A stretch of DNA of 64,000 nt. It comes from Cladochytrium replicatum (Eukaryota; Chytridiomycota; Chytridiomycetes; Cladochytriales; Cladochytriaceae). Under the pieces are notes generated by a model that worked only from the letters and a program-made list of their open reading frames with translations, was not told where the DNA came from and ran no database searches. Below are positions 44,899-56,730 of this stretch, in pieces. The stretch covers positions 248,001-312,000 of the forward strand of contig JAHLKD010000021.1 of the NCBI GenBank assembly GCA_025526935.1. The letters are read 5' to 3'. The stretch's first letter is position 1; each line of letters begins with the position of its first letter. A program made the translations under genes and the position numbers.

Positions 44899-46210
44899 TT
44901 ACAGGCAATCGTTTTTGAAACCTTCAATATGACCATCAGGACGGTACATCAACATGGTCGTGTTGAGGATGTAGAATCGATCGTTAAGTGCCGGAATGTT
45001 GCGAGAGATCCTTAGCCAGTGCTCTTGAGCGTAAACGGCTTCCAACCACATATATTTCTCATTGGGTCGCTTGAATGTTGCCAGCTGATCTTGCGTAATT
45101 GGTTTTCGATAGTTTGAACATCCTAAATGTCCCATTGGGGCCATCTGCACAATCAGGGTAACAAGTGAAACATAAAAATTGAAGGCTCGGCCAAACTGAA
45201 AAAACAATAACTTGAACTTACCATGTATATGATGAGACCACCAAAATTTTCAGAAAGGTATGTCAAGATATTCTCGACCATTTCAGGATATCGCTCGAAC
45301 TGCGGGTCTTCTTTCCTCCAGTGATGCCCAACCGATATCACGAGTGTATTGTAGTCCCTGATCATGCTTGTCCATTCGTAGTTTCTGGATTCACGATGCT
45401 GTGCGACTTGGCCCTCTGGGCAAATCAAGCCAGAGGGTGCAGTCTTCGGGGCCAACTCGCAGTTGGTTCCGTTATGCCGACATTGGCAAAACCGGAAGTG
45501 ACCTGGCGGCATCGGTCTTGTTGTGCTGATTCGAGCTCAGTCAGTTACGTGGAAGCTCGGTAGGTGTAAATACTCACTGATAGTCCACAAGCGTGCAACT
45601 TCGTGTCCAGTTCAGTGTCACGCCCGAAAGGACAGACATCGAGTAAGAAAGCTCCTCCAAGAGCGAGTCTCCAATGAATAAAATCTTCCTCTTTGTCAAT
45701 ATGCGTGCTTGCATCTCCAATGGGTAGAATGGGAAGAGCTCACACGATGATGGGTACCAGTTCCACTGGAGCACCTCCGAACGGTTGGGACGACAGTAAT
45801 ACTTAAAATCGCGTGGAGTGTCGTGACCATAGGCGTACCTGATGGACATCAGGTTTTAAAACGCGAGAAACTAAGAATATAAGTGCACAAACTTACTGAT
45901 TCCAGCGATCTCTGATATGGTCTGCGGTGCAGGTCTGCCTCCACTCCCCCCGCGTGTAGCTTAAATCTGTTTTAATGTTACAGAGTCTGCTACTCCCGCG
46001 GTACCCGTTCCCATCCAGATATTGACACTTGAACGAGTCTGTGGGGATTGGTGTTGGTTTGAATGTTGCGGGTGGACGTAGTGAGCCCTGTATCAGCAGA
46101 TCCAGGGAATAGAAAACAAAGACAAAGAATATTGCCAGCAGTGCGCCGTTCGATCGTGTGGGCAATGGGATGATGGGCCGCTTGATGTCCATCTTCGTCT
46201 TTAAGTCCAT
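44899..46210 (-). CDS. Type II membrane SGNH/PC-esterase protein (PMR5/TBL-like)
   Basis: Four exons on the minus strand. The N-terminus is a short cytosolic part (KRPIIPLPTRS) and one signal-anchor helix, ALLAIFFVFVFYSLDLLI. The lumenal part has conserved Cys and Trp residues (CQYLDGNGYRG, WRQTCTADHIRDRW), then the nucleophile motif KRKILFIGDSLLEELSYSM (GDS, Ser catalytic). A later strand reads YNTLVISVGHHWRKEDP. After the last intron come MAPMGHLGCSNY and the terminal RPDGHIEGFKNDC, whose Asp-x-His-like pair is a candidate for the acid and base. This is the layout of PMR5/TBL/CAS1-type Golgi O-acetyltransferases or esterases acting on polysaccharides. The substrate in this fungus is unknown. 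Its start is only 69 bp from the NPL4 start, head to head. Confidence 0.78.
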
Positions 46211-46279
46211 TGAAACACGACGCGATGGACGCGTTTGCTGTGGCTTGGATGATTGGGATCAAGCCTTCCTTCAAGAATA
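46211..46279. promoter_or_regulatory. Very short bidirectional promoter
   Basis: 69 bp separate the inferred start codons of the PMR5-like gene (-) and NPL4 (+). Unless NPL4 begins elsewhere, both promoters must overlap each other and neighbouring coding or intron sequence. Confidence 0.4.
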
Positions 46280-48577
46280 ATGGTGCGGATTCCCAGCGGG
46301 GTGTGTTGATGTCTAATAAAATAATCTGGGGATGAAAAATATTTATTTAGATCATTCGTGTCCGTACTCCGCAGAAACAGCACAGATTGGACGTGGATGC
46401 TTCCAATGACATTGTAGTGTTGAGGAAAAAGGTCTTCGAGATACTTCGAGGATTGACCACCGATGTTGACAATACTCTTTCAGATATCAGAACTGCTATC
46501 CGTTCCACCGGATGCTTTTCAACTAGCGAGGGACCCCAATGGCAGTCAACCCGTTGTTCAAAGTGTCGGCGTCACTCTAGCGGCGTTGGGTTTGAGGTAG
46601 CTTGGATCTCCGCGAATACCGTTTCGGAGTTCTAAAAATGTTTGTTGATTTGATCAGGAATGGAGACCTTGTTTTTGCCACTCCAACTACCACAACAGTC
46701 GCAACCAGTCCGACAGCAACAGCTACCGTGCCAGAGGTTGAAAAGCTTCCCCCTCGCCTTGTAGATCAGGACCCTGTCGATGATTACCTTGAACGCAGGA
46801 CCGGCCAAATAAAGCGCAGCGCAAGCCCGCTGTATGTCCCGTTGAGGAAGTTTTTCAAATTTTGCTAACTCTTCAATCCAGGTGTAAGCACGGTGCTTTG
46901 GGAATGTGCGATTATTGCATGCCTCTTGAGCCATACGATGCGAAATATTTGGAGGAGAACAAGATCAAGCATATGTCATTCCATGCTTATCTTCGAAAAA
47001 CCATCACACAGAATAAAACCCCTCCCCCAGGATCGCATCATTTTATTCCTCCTCTCGACGAGTTGGATCTTTCTGTGAAGATTCCGTGTCCGTCGAAGAC
47101 GCACGAACCTTATCCAGCCGGAATTTGCACAAAATGTCAGCCATCAGCCCTATCGCTTCAAAGCCAGGTAGATGAAAAATTCGGATAAGCGGTTCGATAA
47201 CTAAATTTCATTACAGAGCTTTAGGCTAGTTGACCACATTGAGTTTGAGACACCAAGCCTGATCGAGAATCTACTTCAGTTCTGGAGGTCAACGGGATAT
47301 CAACGATTCGGTTATCTGTATGGGCGATTTGAACCGTACACCGAAGTACCCCTTGGTGTGAAGGCGGTGGTCTCTGCAATTTATGAGCCCGACCAAGCTG
47401 GCGCAAAGGATGGAATTCAAATCAACATGGAGGACCCGCAAAATGCCAGCGTTGATGAGCTTGCCAAGCTCTTGGGCCTCACAAGGGTGCGTAGATCAGG
47501 ATTTGACCCACTCGACCTAAAATGCAATACATATTTTTTTTTAGGTGGGAATTATCTTTACCGATTTGACGGATGATGGAACTAGCACGGGCAAGGTTAT
47601 TTGCAAGCGGCATTCCGAGTCTTACTTCCTTTCTTCTGCCGAATGCATTTTCGCCGCACAGCAGCAATCGCAGCACCCAGTGAAATCGCGGTATTCTGAG
47701 ACCGGCAACTTCGGATCGCGCTTTGTAACATGTGTGGTGTCTGGCAATGAAGAGGGAAACATCGATATCTCATCCTTCCAAGTATCGAACACTTGTATGG
47801 CGATGGTCAACGCTGATATTATCGAGGCGTCGGTGAATCCGTCGCTAATGCGTGTAAAGGAATCTACTTTGAAGCACTATGTCCCTGAAGTGTTCTTCAA
47901 GTACAAAAATGAGTACGGGATCATGGTGCAAGAAGCAGCCAAACCAACGTTCCCGATTGAGTACTTGTTGGTGACGGTAGGTGGAAAGCGAACTAGGTTT
48001 ATCTTGAGTGACTATGTTGAATCAAAAAGGTTACCCACGGGTTTCCTGCGAATCCCTCCCCAACGTTCATTTCATCGCCTTCGTTCCCGATCGCGAACCG
48101 CCAAGCAATAGGGATTTCCCAAACAATGGGTGCATTGAAGTCTCATCTTAACTCGAACAGTTCACTTTCGACAGCGCTCGCCGACTTCCACGCCCTTCTG
48201 TACCTAAAGGAGTCTCATATTTTGGAGAAGGTTCTTGTGCGATACACCAGTTTGAAAGCACGTGGGCTGAAGCAAATTGATCACAGGATGATATGGATTT
48301 AGCTGCCGAGGTTGCTCGTACCAAGACACCGGAATCTGCCATCGCGCTCACGTTTCGGGGCTCGTGGAGGACGCTCATTACCATTTTGGGCGAAGGCTCG
48401 GATCCGATGCAAACTGACGAAGTGCCTAGACAAGGTGGTAGCAACAGTGCGGGCGGGGGGCGAGGAAACAGTTCAGGATCGAGTAGCGCATCTTGGGCTT
48501 GTGAGCACTGCACATATGTTAATGTTGGGACCGCATCTAGTTGTGAGATGTGCGGTCTTCCGAAAGATGGCAGATAA
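46280..48577 (+). CDS. NPL4: Npl4, Cdc48/p97 ubiquitin cofactor
   Basis: Npl4 with Ufd1 recruits polyubiquitinated clients to the Cdc48 unfoldase. The UBX-like N-terminus reads [20 protein letters not shown], then after an intron [21 protein letters not shown] zinc-binding region follows ([39 protein letters not shown]). The MPN-like core includes [39 protein letters not shown], then [12 protein letters not shown] and [20 protein letters not shown]. The C-terminus is a complete NZF ubiquitin-binding finger, [20 protein letters not shown] with GLPKDGR. The first exon seems to contain only the ATG (46280-46282), joined by a 68-nt intron to ATCATTCG; this is inferred from frame and family and not certain. 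Confidence 0.92.
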
Positions 48578-48665
48578 TCGAAACACAAAGCAGGGAAAAT
48601 TTTACAGTAATTCATTTGAAATTCGAAGTTTTCAAGCTCTTAACGCCACCCAATTGAATCATTCA

Positions 48666-50908
48666 ATGGCGTCCACGCTGGCATCGTCAGCAGTGCCAAC
48701 CGTATGTGTTGGCACTCTCCGGTGGTGCATCCACACTCACCTTCGTATATCCTAGCCCGAAGTCATTGTAAAACGCATGGAAAGTCTGGTTCGCGCTCCC
48801 ACTTTGTACACATTCTCCTTCGAACGTATGTGGCAATGATTGTTCTTATCCACTCAATCTAATCATTGTTGCCAGTTTTGTCATTCTTCTACGAAACAGC
48901 TGAAATTCAGCTTTCACATTTCGACGAGCTTTCTTTTGAGGTTTCGGACAACAATCAATGGACATTCTTGGCAGGAAAGATTCCCATTGACAAGAAGTAT
49001 TCCAAACGAAGCTCAAGTGGTTCTTCTCTACGCTGGTGTGGCTCATTTTGTGTAGTCACGTCGCTGGACGGTGGTCTACCCGCTTCTGTGCCTATCAGCG
49101 CAAATGTAAGGCGTCATGCCACAATTGACACTTCCGCCGTCTGACCGTGGTTCGTTGTTAGCTTCTGAAAGCAAAGTCCACTAAGGATAAGAAGAAAGAA
49201 GCGAAGAAAGTGAAGGAAAACTTGAAGAAGGGCAATGGAATTAAGTCGTGGTGGAGACGGTCGCGCCAGTCAGATATACCAAACGCGACTTTGAGTGAGC
49301 GGCGACGAGGTGATGACCGCCCTGCCTCACCGAATTCGGATATTAGTCGCGAAAGCTTATCAATGGAGGACCCACTCTTGGTGGATTATCACTCGATTGA
49401 TATTCAGGGATCCGTCCGACTTAAACGCTTCGGGACTGTAGCTATTCCATTGGTTCTGGCGAAAGACGTAGATTTTCCAAGGCGATTGAAAGCTGGGACT
49501 GCAATAGCAACACTAACTGTTCAGTTGACACCAATTCAGTAAGAAGGGTTTTCCCAATAAGCACTCATCAGCTAATTGTTATTAAAGGGCCAGAGCAGTA
49601 CGAGTAGCTGAAGCGGATACAGATTCAAGTCCCGCCCCTTCACAAGCAACAGCCAGCCAGCGTCTCTCACAGTGCTCAGCGTCCCTCAATGGAGTTTACT
49701 CAACAAGCGGTTCTTCCACGGTTGTATCTTCTGCAACACCATCACCGGCGTTCTCTTCTTCAGGAAGGTCCGGCGAGTATTCTGTCAACGGAGCTACCCA
49801 AACGCAAGACCTCACACGATCGTCACACGTCGATGTCTCGATTCAGACAACTGCTCTTCAAGACGATTTAGAAGAACAAAAGTTTGGAACCATGAAGGGG
49901 TTTGACGCCGTCGGAACAGATTCCACGACATCGATTCCAAACCACGCCACAGAATCTCATTTACCTAGAGATGACAGTAAGGGTAGCGAAGCCTCCGTCC
50001 CCACAGCGGACGAGGTGAACAAGTTTCCGGGGAATGCGCTTTCGGTTCCAATAGCGCCTCCTTTACCGCATCCCCCGTCCCCACGCTCCCTCGATCTCTC
50101 ATCCAACAAACTAAACGCCGCTTCTATCACCAGCCTCTGCACGTTCCTCTCCACCAACAGCACCATCACGCAACTCCATCTCTCAAGCTGCACCCTCGGC
50201 ACCACCGGCGCGGTCGAGCTCTCCCAAGCTCTCCAGACACGACCGATCTCGCTTCAGGAATTACGTGTGTCACGGAACGACATCGGCGACTTTGGAGCGA
50301 GGGCGCTTGGCCGCGCCATACGTGAGAACAACCGTGATCTCGAGGTGCTCTCGGTCGGGTGCAACGAGATTGCGCCGCTGGGGATGAAGTCGTTGCTTGA
50401 GAACGCTTGTGAGGGGGTAAAGGGGTTGCGCGTTCTGGAAATTTATGACAATGCGATGATGGAGGTTGGTGCGCTGGCACTAGCGAGGAGTGTTGATCGG
50501 TGGAGGGGGACGTTGGAGCGGTTGGATGTTGGACAGTGTCTGATGTCAGTGCGGGGATGTTTAGCCGTGATTGGGGCGATGGATACAGATCCCGGGATGC
50601 AGAATCTGGCAAGCATCGCTTTGCACGGGAATGGGATGGAGGTTCGGTGTCTTGAGATGCTGTTGGGGGCACTCGAGGGTCATATGAGGGCTCTACGGGA
50701 TTGCTCGGTCGACTATTATGTTGATAAAGCCGAGGTGGATGTAATTGAAGCTATGGAGGAACTATTGGGGTCGAGGGATGGTCAACTGCTCTTAGTTTCC
50801 GAAGACTTCGATGATGATCAATCGCTTACGGAAATTCATGAAGAGGACGAGACAGAGGCTGATGATGAGGGCAGTGCTTTTTGGGATGTCGGTGAGGATG
50901 ACGCTTGA
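48666..50908 (+). CDS. Leucine-rich-repeat protein (RNase-inhibitor type repeats)
   Basis: Multi-exon gene starting MASTLASSAVPT. The N-terminal region (to about 49540) has a beta-rich segment (LLSFFYETAEIQLSHFDELSF; GTVAIPLVLAKDVDFP) and a basic insert (KAKSTKDKKKEAKKVKENL). A Ser/Thr-rich linker follows. The last exon (to TGA 50906-50908) carries leucine-rich repeats of the RNase-inhibitor/RanGAP type: RSLDLSSNKLNAASITSL, TQLHLSSCTLGTTGAVELS, QELRVSRNDIGDFGARALG, EVLSVGCNEIAPLGMKSL, RVLEIYDNAMMEVGALALA and ERLDVGQCLMSVRGCLAVIG. The tail is strongly acidic (EIHEEDETEADDEG), as in RanGAP. The catalytic Arg-finger Asn/Arg motif of RanGAP was not recognised, so it is a repeat scaffold of unknown role. 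Confidence 0.75.
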
Positions 50909-53037
50909 GTTATTCACATTCTTTTCTTAGAGATTTTTTTTGTATTATCATACTTGCTAATGTTAATGAAACACACTTTTGACAAAGGAGCAGTGCTTTG
51001 CAGACATCGTTTTTAATGTGCCTACAGTTCAGGACTAGCTTTACATCACTTGAGCCTAGCCGCAGTTCCTCAGCCCTACTTCGATTCCTTGCAAACCCGT
51101 CCGAACCAGCTTCACCTTGGCGCTAGGAAAATACACCCCGCTCGCAAGCTTTCCTTCAACCACTCGCCATAACAAATCTATCATACTCGTCACGCTCCTT
51201 CAGATTGCTTAGAAGCTCTGCAAACTTCACCTGTGAACCCTAAAAATTCACCTTCCGGTTATCAGAAAGAAAACAATATTGGACTTCGATGAGCAAACTC
51301 TCGTGTGGCTCTCAGGGCGATTTCTTCAGATCTGTACAAAAAACGTTCTCGTATCGCCCCAATGCTGCCAATAATGCCTGCAATAAATCTCGAGATCAGA
51401 AACACTCGGGTCAGCGAAACAGCACTCATGGCATGGAATGACGTACCTTCTCTCCCTCCACGTGCGACCTGCCACGCTTGGACCCCATTGTTTCCATGCA
51501 GGATCGTGTGCCGGGTATTGTATTGGGTTGGCGTTCTCAGAGGGACGCAAGTTGCGACTAAGAACATGGAACTATCAAATCAATCCAGCAACAAGTTTTG
51601 GCACATTTCATTGACCATTTACCTAGTTTCCATCCCTCTGTACCTGCTTTGCGGCTAAGGATACACTTAGGAGGTTGGTGTTTCTCTCGTATGACTTCCC
51701 GCCGAAGATTTTGACCTTCCTGAGTGGTAGTGTTTGATGCTTAGCATGTCGAATCCGCGAGGAGTAAGCACGTTCATTTCGACGGAGCACGCAATCCCGT
51801 AAGCTTCTCTGAAAGTGGTACTATGCGAATGGCTTCATGATTGGCGGGGCCCAGCTAAGCAATGGTCTGATCGATTGGAGTTCGAGGACGTCGATTTTGG
51901 CAAACATCTTATTGACTTCCTCCTGAAAACAGAAGTTAAAAATCCATGTTCTTATTTTTTGGGCTGCAATCAGATCACCTACAAAGCACATTTTCTTCTC
52001 TCGTTTATGTAAATTTTTGAGCACCGTTTTCAACCTCTTGATAACAACCTTCTTTGGATATCCTTTTTCGTCGATTCTCCTGATACATGCATGACCCATG
52101 CCTGAAATCCATTGCTTATGATCTTTCGATTCGAAGCATTTCTTGCTCGCTCAAATTACCGATTTAGGTCCCTCAAATGTCGGAGTTGAGACGCCCAATT
52201 TATCCAAGTTTCACATCCCGCAACGCGATAGCTAGCTGATCGCGAGCGAGCACAAATCTTCGAGTGAGAAGCCTCGCACCCATGCTTGGAAGTATCGGTT
52301 TTGAAGAACTCGTCCGAGCGATTCTTGTGGTTTGACCATGATACAAAATCCATCAGTCAAGGACAGGGCGAATCAAATTTTCTTAACTAATTGAATGAAT
52401 TAGCTCGTCAGCAGCACACCATTCCCGAATACACTCACCAAACTCGTTGGCACGATGCTCGACAAATGACCTCTCTGCCCTCCGACCAGGAGCGTATTTC
52501 CAACATTTGAAAAACTTCGAGTACAAAGAGTATTTTCTCACCACGTCGACATGCACGTTCATTTTACATTGGATCCCCTCCTCCAGTACGAATGCTTTCC
52601 ATCCTGAAAATGCAGCAGAGAGCGCCGCCCTTCTTCTATGATCATCCGAGAGTGACTGTCTTGATCGATTTCATTGTACGCATGTCCGCAGCTTCGACAA
52701 CACACGCGATGCACCAGTTCCTCCAACTGTCCCTCCCCATGTCCTCGACTAAAGCCTTCCCGACCGAACGGAGTTCCATCGATCACCTGCCCAATGGACT
52801 CCGCCAATGCGTTCCTCGCCAACTGCCGTTTACGGTCACAGTATGAACTGAATCTATATCGATCCATAATTCAGAGTTGAACGCACTCATCGACTGGCTT
52901 GAATGTCTGAACCGAAATTATCATTCTACTTTAACAAGAACTGCAACCATAAGAAGATCCCATGGTATTTGTAAAGATAAATCTTCCCTTGGCGCTTGCT
53001 CAACTGCACTGCCGAGGAGTGTACCCCGCCAGCGAGA
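50909..53037. other. Gene-poor region with unresolved minus-strand fragments
   Basis: Two small candidates only. On the minus strand, 51156-51235 encodes FAELLSNLKERDEYDRFV and ends MASG-stop, as a last exon might. At 51326-51550 a frame can be spliced to give AWKQWGPSVAGRTWRERR and HYWQHWGDTRTFF, reminiscent of a small mitochondrial subunit, but I cannot name it. From 51700 to 53037 I see no supported gene. Confidence 0.3.
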
Positions 53038-54740
53038 TCACTCGTCAAGAAGGCGGGACGAGGTAAGCGCGGATCGTGTGCAATGGAGCGTCGTCCTCGT
53101 CTTCGCTGTCGCCTGTGGAGTGAAGACCTCGGGTGACGACTCATGAGTTTGGTTTGCGTATCTATGCCGGGGAGAGGCTGCTGGCCGAACAATCTCTTTC
53201 GCGTAGGCTTTTTTAAGCAGTCCACGACGGTTCATGTTTCGGACCATCGCCTGGAAGCTTTCGCTCTTCCTTTCTCGGGATAGCCACAAGATTGGCTCAC
53301 AGCAATCAGCAGGAATTGGCATGCTGTACGAGCAGACGCAGGTGCAGTCCCTATTGATTGCATCTGCGAAAACGGGAGGAATTCTTCTGAGGAAAGTGTA
53401 AATGTCGGGTTTGTGGCTGTTGTCGCGAGCGGTTATTCCTTTCGGCATGTGTTCCTTGAGGGTCGGAGACGGAGACAAGTCCGCGCTGGCCAGCGACAGC
53501 CATGAAGCGGAACGAAAAGTTCTTGGCGAGATCCTCGATTCGCCAAGTTTAGGGAGTAAACGTTCGGCTTCCGCCCATTGCTTGAGCATCAGCAAAGAGG
53601 CACAAATTTCGTGATCAAATTCAAGAGCTCTCTCAACGGAATCTCTTGTATCCAGATTTGCTTTCGTCCAAGTTTCAGCTATACTTAGCAAATGAGAATT
53701 GCCCATGATGCGATGTTCATATCTTGATCCAATATTGTTCGGCGATTTACAACGTCGAAATTCTGTGAAACCAGCTTAGCTGTCATTAGCACGGTAGCAT
53801 TGCTGGTTGATTGATCACTGCCAAAGCCGCTGACCTCTTGTGGTTTGTGAGAGAAGGATAGGCTCGGGTACGTATGCCTCCGACTTCAATACGAGGTGAG
53901 CTTCATCCTCTGGGGTGGAATCCTCTTCATCTTCATTGTCCTTTTTAATTCCTATCGCGTCCAAGTTAGAGCGAGTGTCCACTACTCTGAATATCTTCCC
54001 TATATAAATTGTCAGCTTGACTTCTTGCTTCAGCCTTGATCTCCGTGAAAGAACGGGTCTCTTTAGTTTTTTCACTGGCGAAGCGCGAGCAGACTCTTCT
54101 GGTGGTTATGGTCTGTCCAACTCCGATAATTCGTGCGTGTCCACATGCTCCCAATCGTAAGATCCTGATGCGGCCCGTGAACCAGCAGTTTTTTGAATAG
54201 CTGAAAGTTGTTTAGGCTTGCGATGGCTCGGTAATTGTGACTCGCTTTTGATCGCGTGCTCAGTGGTTGATTGCAGTTCATTTGACACAACACGGGTACC
54301 ATCGAAGCACTCCTCGTGGAGAGTCACGGTGGATATAGGAGCAATTTCTGTTGATGATTTCTTGCCAGTCTGGATGTGATGAGACCTTGGCTGTGGATTC
54401 GAGCATTTTTTGGGGGTTAAACTAGCTGAATTGACAGGTGCGTCAGGCAAAGGACGTTCATCTGAATAGTATGGCAGACCTCCAGTGCGTTTATCCCGGG
54501 CTATAATATACCTTTTGTTGCTCCTGGTTCTCGAACAGGCTCGTCCCCAAAGAAAAGGTTGCTCCGCTCCCACGGTCCTCCAGAACATGAAGATTAGCTA
54601 TAATCTTGTCTACAATGACATGTTCTCTATGAGAAATAAGTATGTAGTACCTTGCATTAATATCATACGAGATGTACTCGAGTATGATATAACTGAGCAG
54701 CAAACTGATTAGCATCACATTCTTTCTCAAACGCGAGCCA
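53038..54740 (-). pseudogene. Probable decayed gene of unrecognised family
   Basis: On the minus strand a frame of about 250 codons (54588-53815) is open except for one TAA at 54106-54108, between HELSELDRP and PPEESARASPVKKLKRP. Upstream (about 54640-54540) another frame carries ANLHVLEDRGSGATFSLG, which resembles the GSGNGT-F-V-NG core of an FHA domain. Downstream, NFDVVNRRTILDQDMNIASW is in one frame and AETWTKANLDTRDSVERALE continues in another (53706-53038, 222 codons). The protein-like texture across three frames with a stop and a shift suggests a broken gene. I cannot exclude a real gene with unusual splicing. Confidence 0.4.
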
Positions 54741-55615
54741 GAACATCTGAAAGCGATGTTCGAAGGGAATACCCAGTCCTTCGAGCCGCTGTGACCTTAG
54801 GGTCCTCAACTTCTGTTTTGAGAGCTTATACTGAGCCTAGAGTGACATTTTGCGTGGGAGGGCCAAATTGCGTGATCTGACAATAAGCTCTATCGGTGGG
54901 GGAAAAGATCGGGAACAGGTCTCTCTCGCACAGTCTGCCGATATCTGTAGCTTTCCACAGGTAGAACTCGTCGACGAGCGTCTCAAGCTCTCCCCACCAC
55001 TTCCGCTCGGGACCGTAACCTGTCATCGCCAAGCTCAGAACGCGGCAGTTGCTCACGTGCAATTGAAAGGCCAATTCCCAGAAAAGCTGGTCGTGACCTG
55101 GAGTTGGCAGCACGATCAATAAATTTTCTGTGTATCACGAAATAAATGAAGCTATGAACGTACATTTACATGTGACGAAATTGTTGCCCACGGTCTCGTC
55201 ATTCAAAACTACCATCTTCCTATTTTGAAAACGCAAGTGACTGCCTGGACTAATCAAGTCTGCTCGAAGTTGCACCACAACGGGAGAGGTATCTGGCCAG
55301 GGGTCGGAAAGGAGGCGGTTGGAACGTCCTTGTTTTTGATGTTTGCAATGGAGCAATCAGACGATGAGGGGAAGGGTCCCGGACCCGAGTGAGGGCACTG
55401 AATTTGGGGAAGAGATCGATGGTATGAAGCGTTTATTACTTAATGTGCAGCTTCACGCGGAATTTGGCTGGGGGTGGGGTGGTGGATTGAGACAGCAAAA
55501 GATATTCAGTGTATTCAAAAACTATTACAATACCGAAAGAAAGTATCGTGATGGATTGTAGCCAAAAAGTTACACCGCCTGGGTGCTCTTCATATCCAAA
55601 AATGAATAAGTTTGA
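54741..55615. other. Unresolved region upstream of the decayed gene
   Basis: Minus-strand open pieces at 54826-55119 (HDQLFWELAFQLHVSNCRVL) and 55135-55356 (RADLISPGSHLRFQNRKMVV) have protein-like composition and may be 5' exons of the same broken gene. No domain was recognised, and I could not join them in frame. Confidence 0.3.
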
Positions 55616-56730
55616 CTACGCGCCAAGCACGGCAATCATTTGATTCAGAAGGTCGGTAAGCTTAGAGACTGTGGCAGCATCAAGACCAGTGCCGGCGCCT
55701 GCGTTGGCATTAGCGTCACCGGTGGCAGCTGGTGCCTCCGTTGTGGTAGTTGTTACAGTGGTGGTGGTAGTTGTCTTGGCTTTCTTGCTTTTGGTGGTCT
55801 TAACTTTGGTTTTGTTTCCGTTATTGTTTCCGTTGTTGTTTCCGTTGTTGTTTCCATTGTTTCCGTTGTTGTTTCCGTTGTTTCCGTTTGCAACATTACA
55901 TCCGATACGAGTTGTAGAGAGGGCGATGTCGTCAAGGAACACGTCAAAGTTATCCGTTGTTGCCTGGAACTGTTGCCAGCCAAATCGGATGTTGTTGAAT
56001 TGCGGGAAGATGAAATCGACCTGGTTTCCGCCGTGTGAAGTCTGGTTGATGGTTAGTTCTGGCTTGAGCACACCGTCGATGGAGACCTGGATGGAGTTGT
56101 CGCTAGCGCGCATCTGCCATTCCAAGCACAAGTATTTGCGGTCGGTGGTTGGGACGGTTTGCTTGTGGTCTGTGAAGTCGCCAGTGGGGCCAAGGTCTGC
56201 ACCAACGCCGAACTCAGTGGTTTCACCGGGGATAAATTGGCCACCGATGGGACGTACAAGCGTTGGGTTTCCGCTTCCCTTCACTTCGACGTTGATGAAG
56301 TGAGCAAAGTCGGGCTTTTTCGGGAAGTCCTGCGGAAAAGCGTGAGTAGGCAGACCATTTCGGAGGGAATTGAATTAGTACCTGAACAAATAGGTTGATG
56401 CGTCCGAAAAAGCTGTTTCCGGGAGGGCTGAAAGTGTTCGGAGTCAAGAAACCGAACCCATTACCGGTCACTTTGAATCGAAGAGCCTTCTTTCCGTTCT
56501 GGAATAGGAAACATGAGTTAACATAAGATAAAGCACATCTTTCAATATTCACAAACCTTCGGGTTTGTTGTGTCGATTGAGGCGACGGCATCTTTTGTAG
56601 CAATGGTCCACTTGTCACTGACAGGTTCTGTGAGAGCCTCGAAATCTTCCGAAAAGAAGATTCTTGCTTCTGCGCGAGCGGCCATGCACGCAACGGCGGC
56701 AAGCGAGAGAAGGGACGTCCATGCGACCAT
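55616..56730 (-). CDS. Secreted Cip1-like protein with Gly-Asn linker and Lys/Thr tail
   Basis: Three exons (56730-56557, 56498-56382, 56329-55616) encode about 334 residues. A signal peptide (WTSLLSLAAVACMAARAEA) is followed by a jelly-roll domain: FFSEDFEALTEPVSDKW, KALRFKVTGNGFGF, FFGRINLFV, KYLCLEWQMRASDNSIQVSI and NNIRFGWQQFQATTDNFDVF, ending LDDIALSTTRIGC. This matches the C-terminal signature of Trichoderma reesei Cip1 (…FDDI…STRVGC), a cellulose-induced secreted protein with a polysaccharide-lyase-like fold. After it come a GNN-repeat linker (about 55811-55888), a Lys/Thr-rich segment (KVKTTKSKKAKTTTTT) and a hydrophobic C-terminus. A plant- or algal-polysaccharide role is inferred; no catalytic residues were checked. 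Confidence 0.8.
55811..55888 (-). repeat. Gly-Asn-Asn coding repeat
   Basis: Tandem 9- and 12-nt units (plus-strand TTTCCGTTG-type) encode a flexible Gly/Asn linker in the Cip1-like gene. Confidence 0.9.

Noticed and set aside
53038-55356. Assignment of the broken minus-strand gene to Nbs1/nibrin because of an FHA-like core
   Set aside because: Only one short segment is FHA-like, and the order of the remaining fragments does not match FHA-BRCT-BRCT.
55640-56303. Plus-strand frames of 130-210 codons opposite the Cip1-like gene
   Set aside because: Val/Leu/Gly repeats arise from the reverse complement of Gly-Asn and Thr codons; not independent genes.
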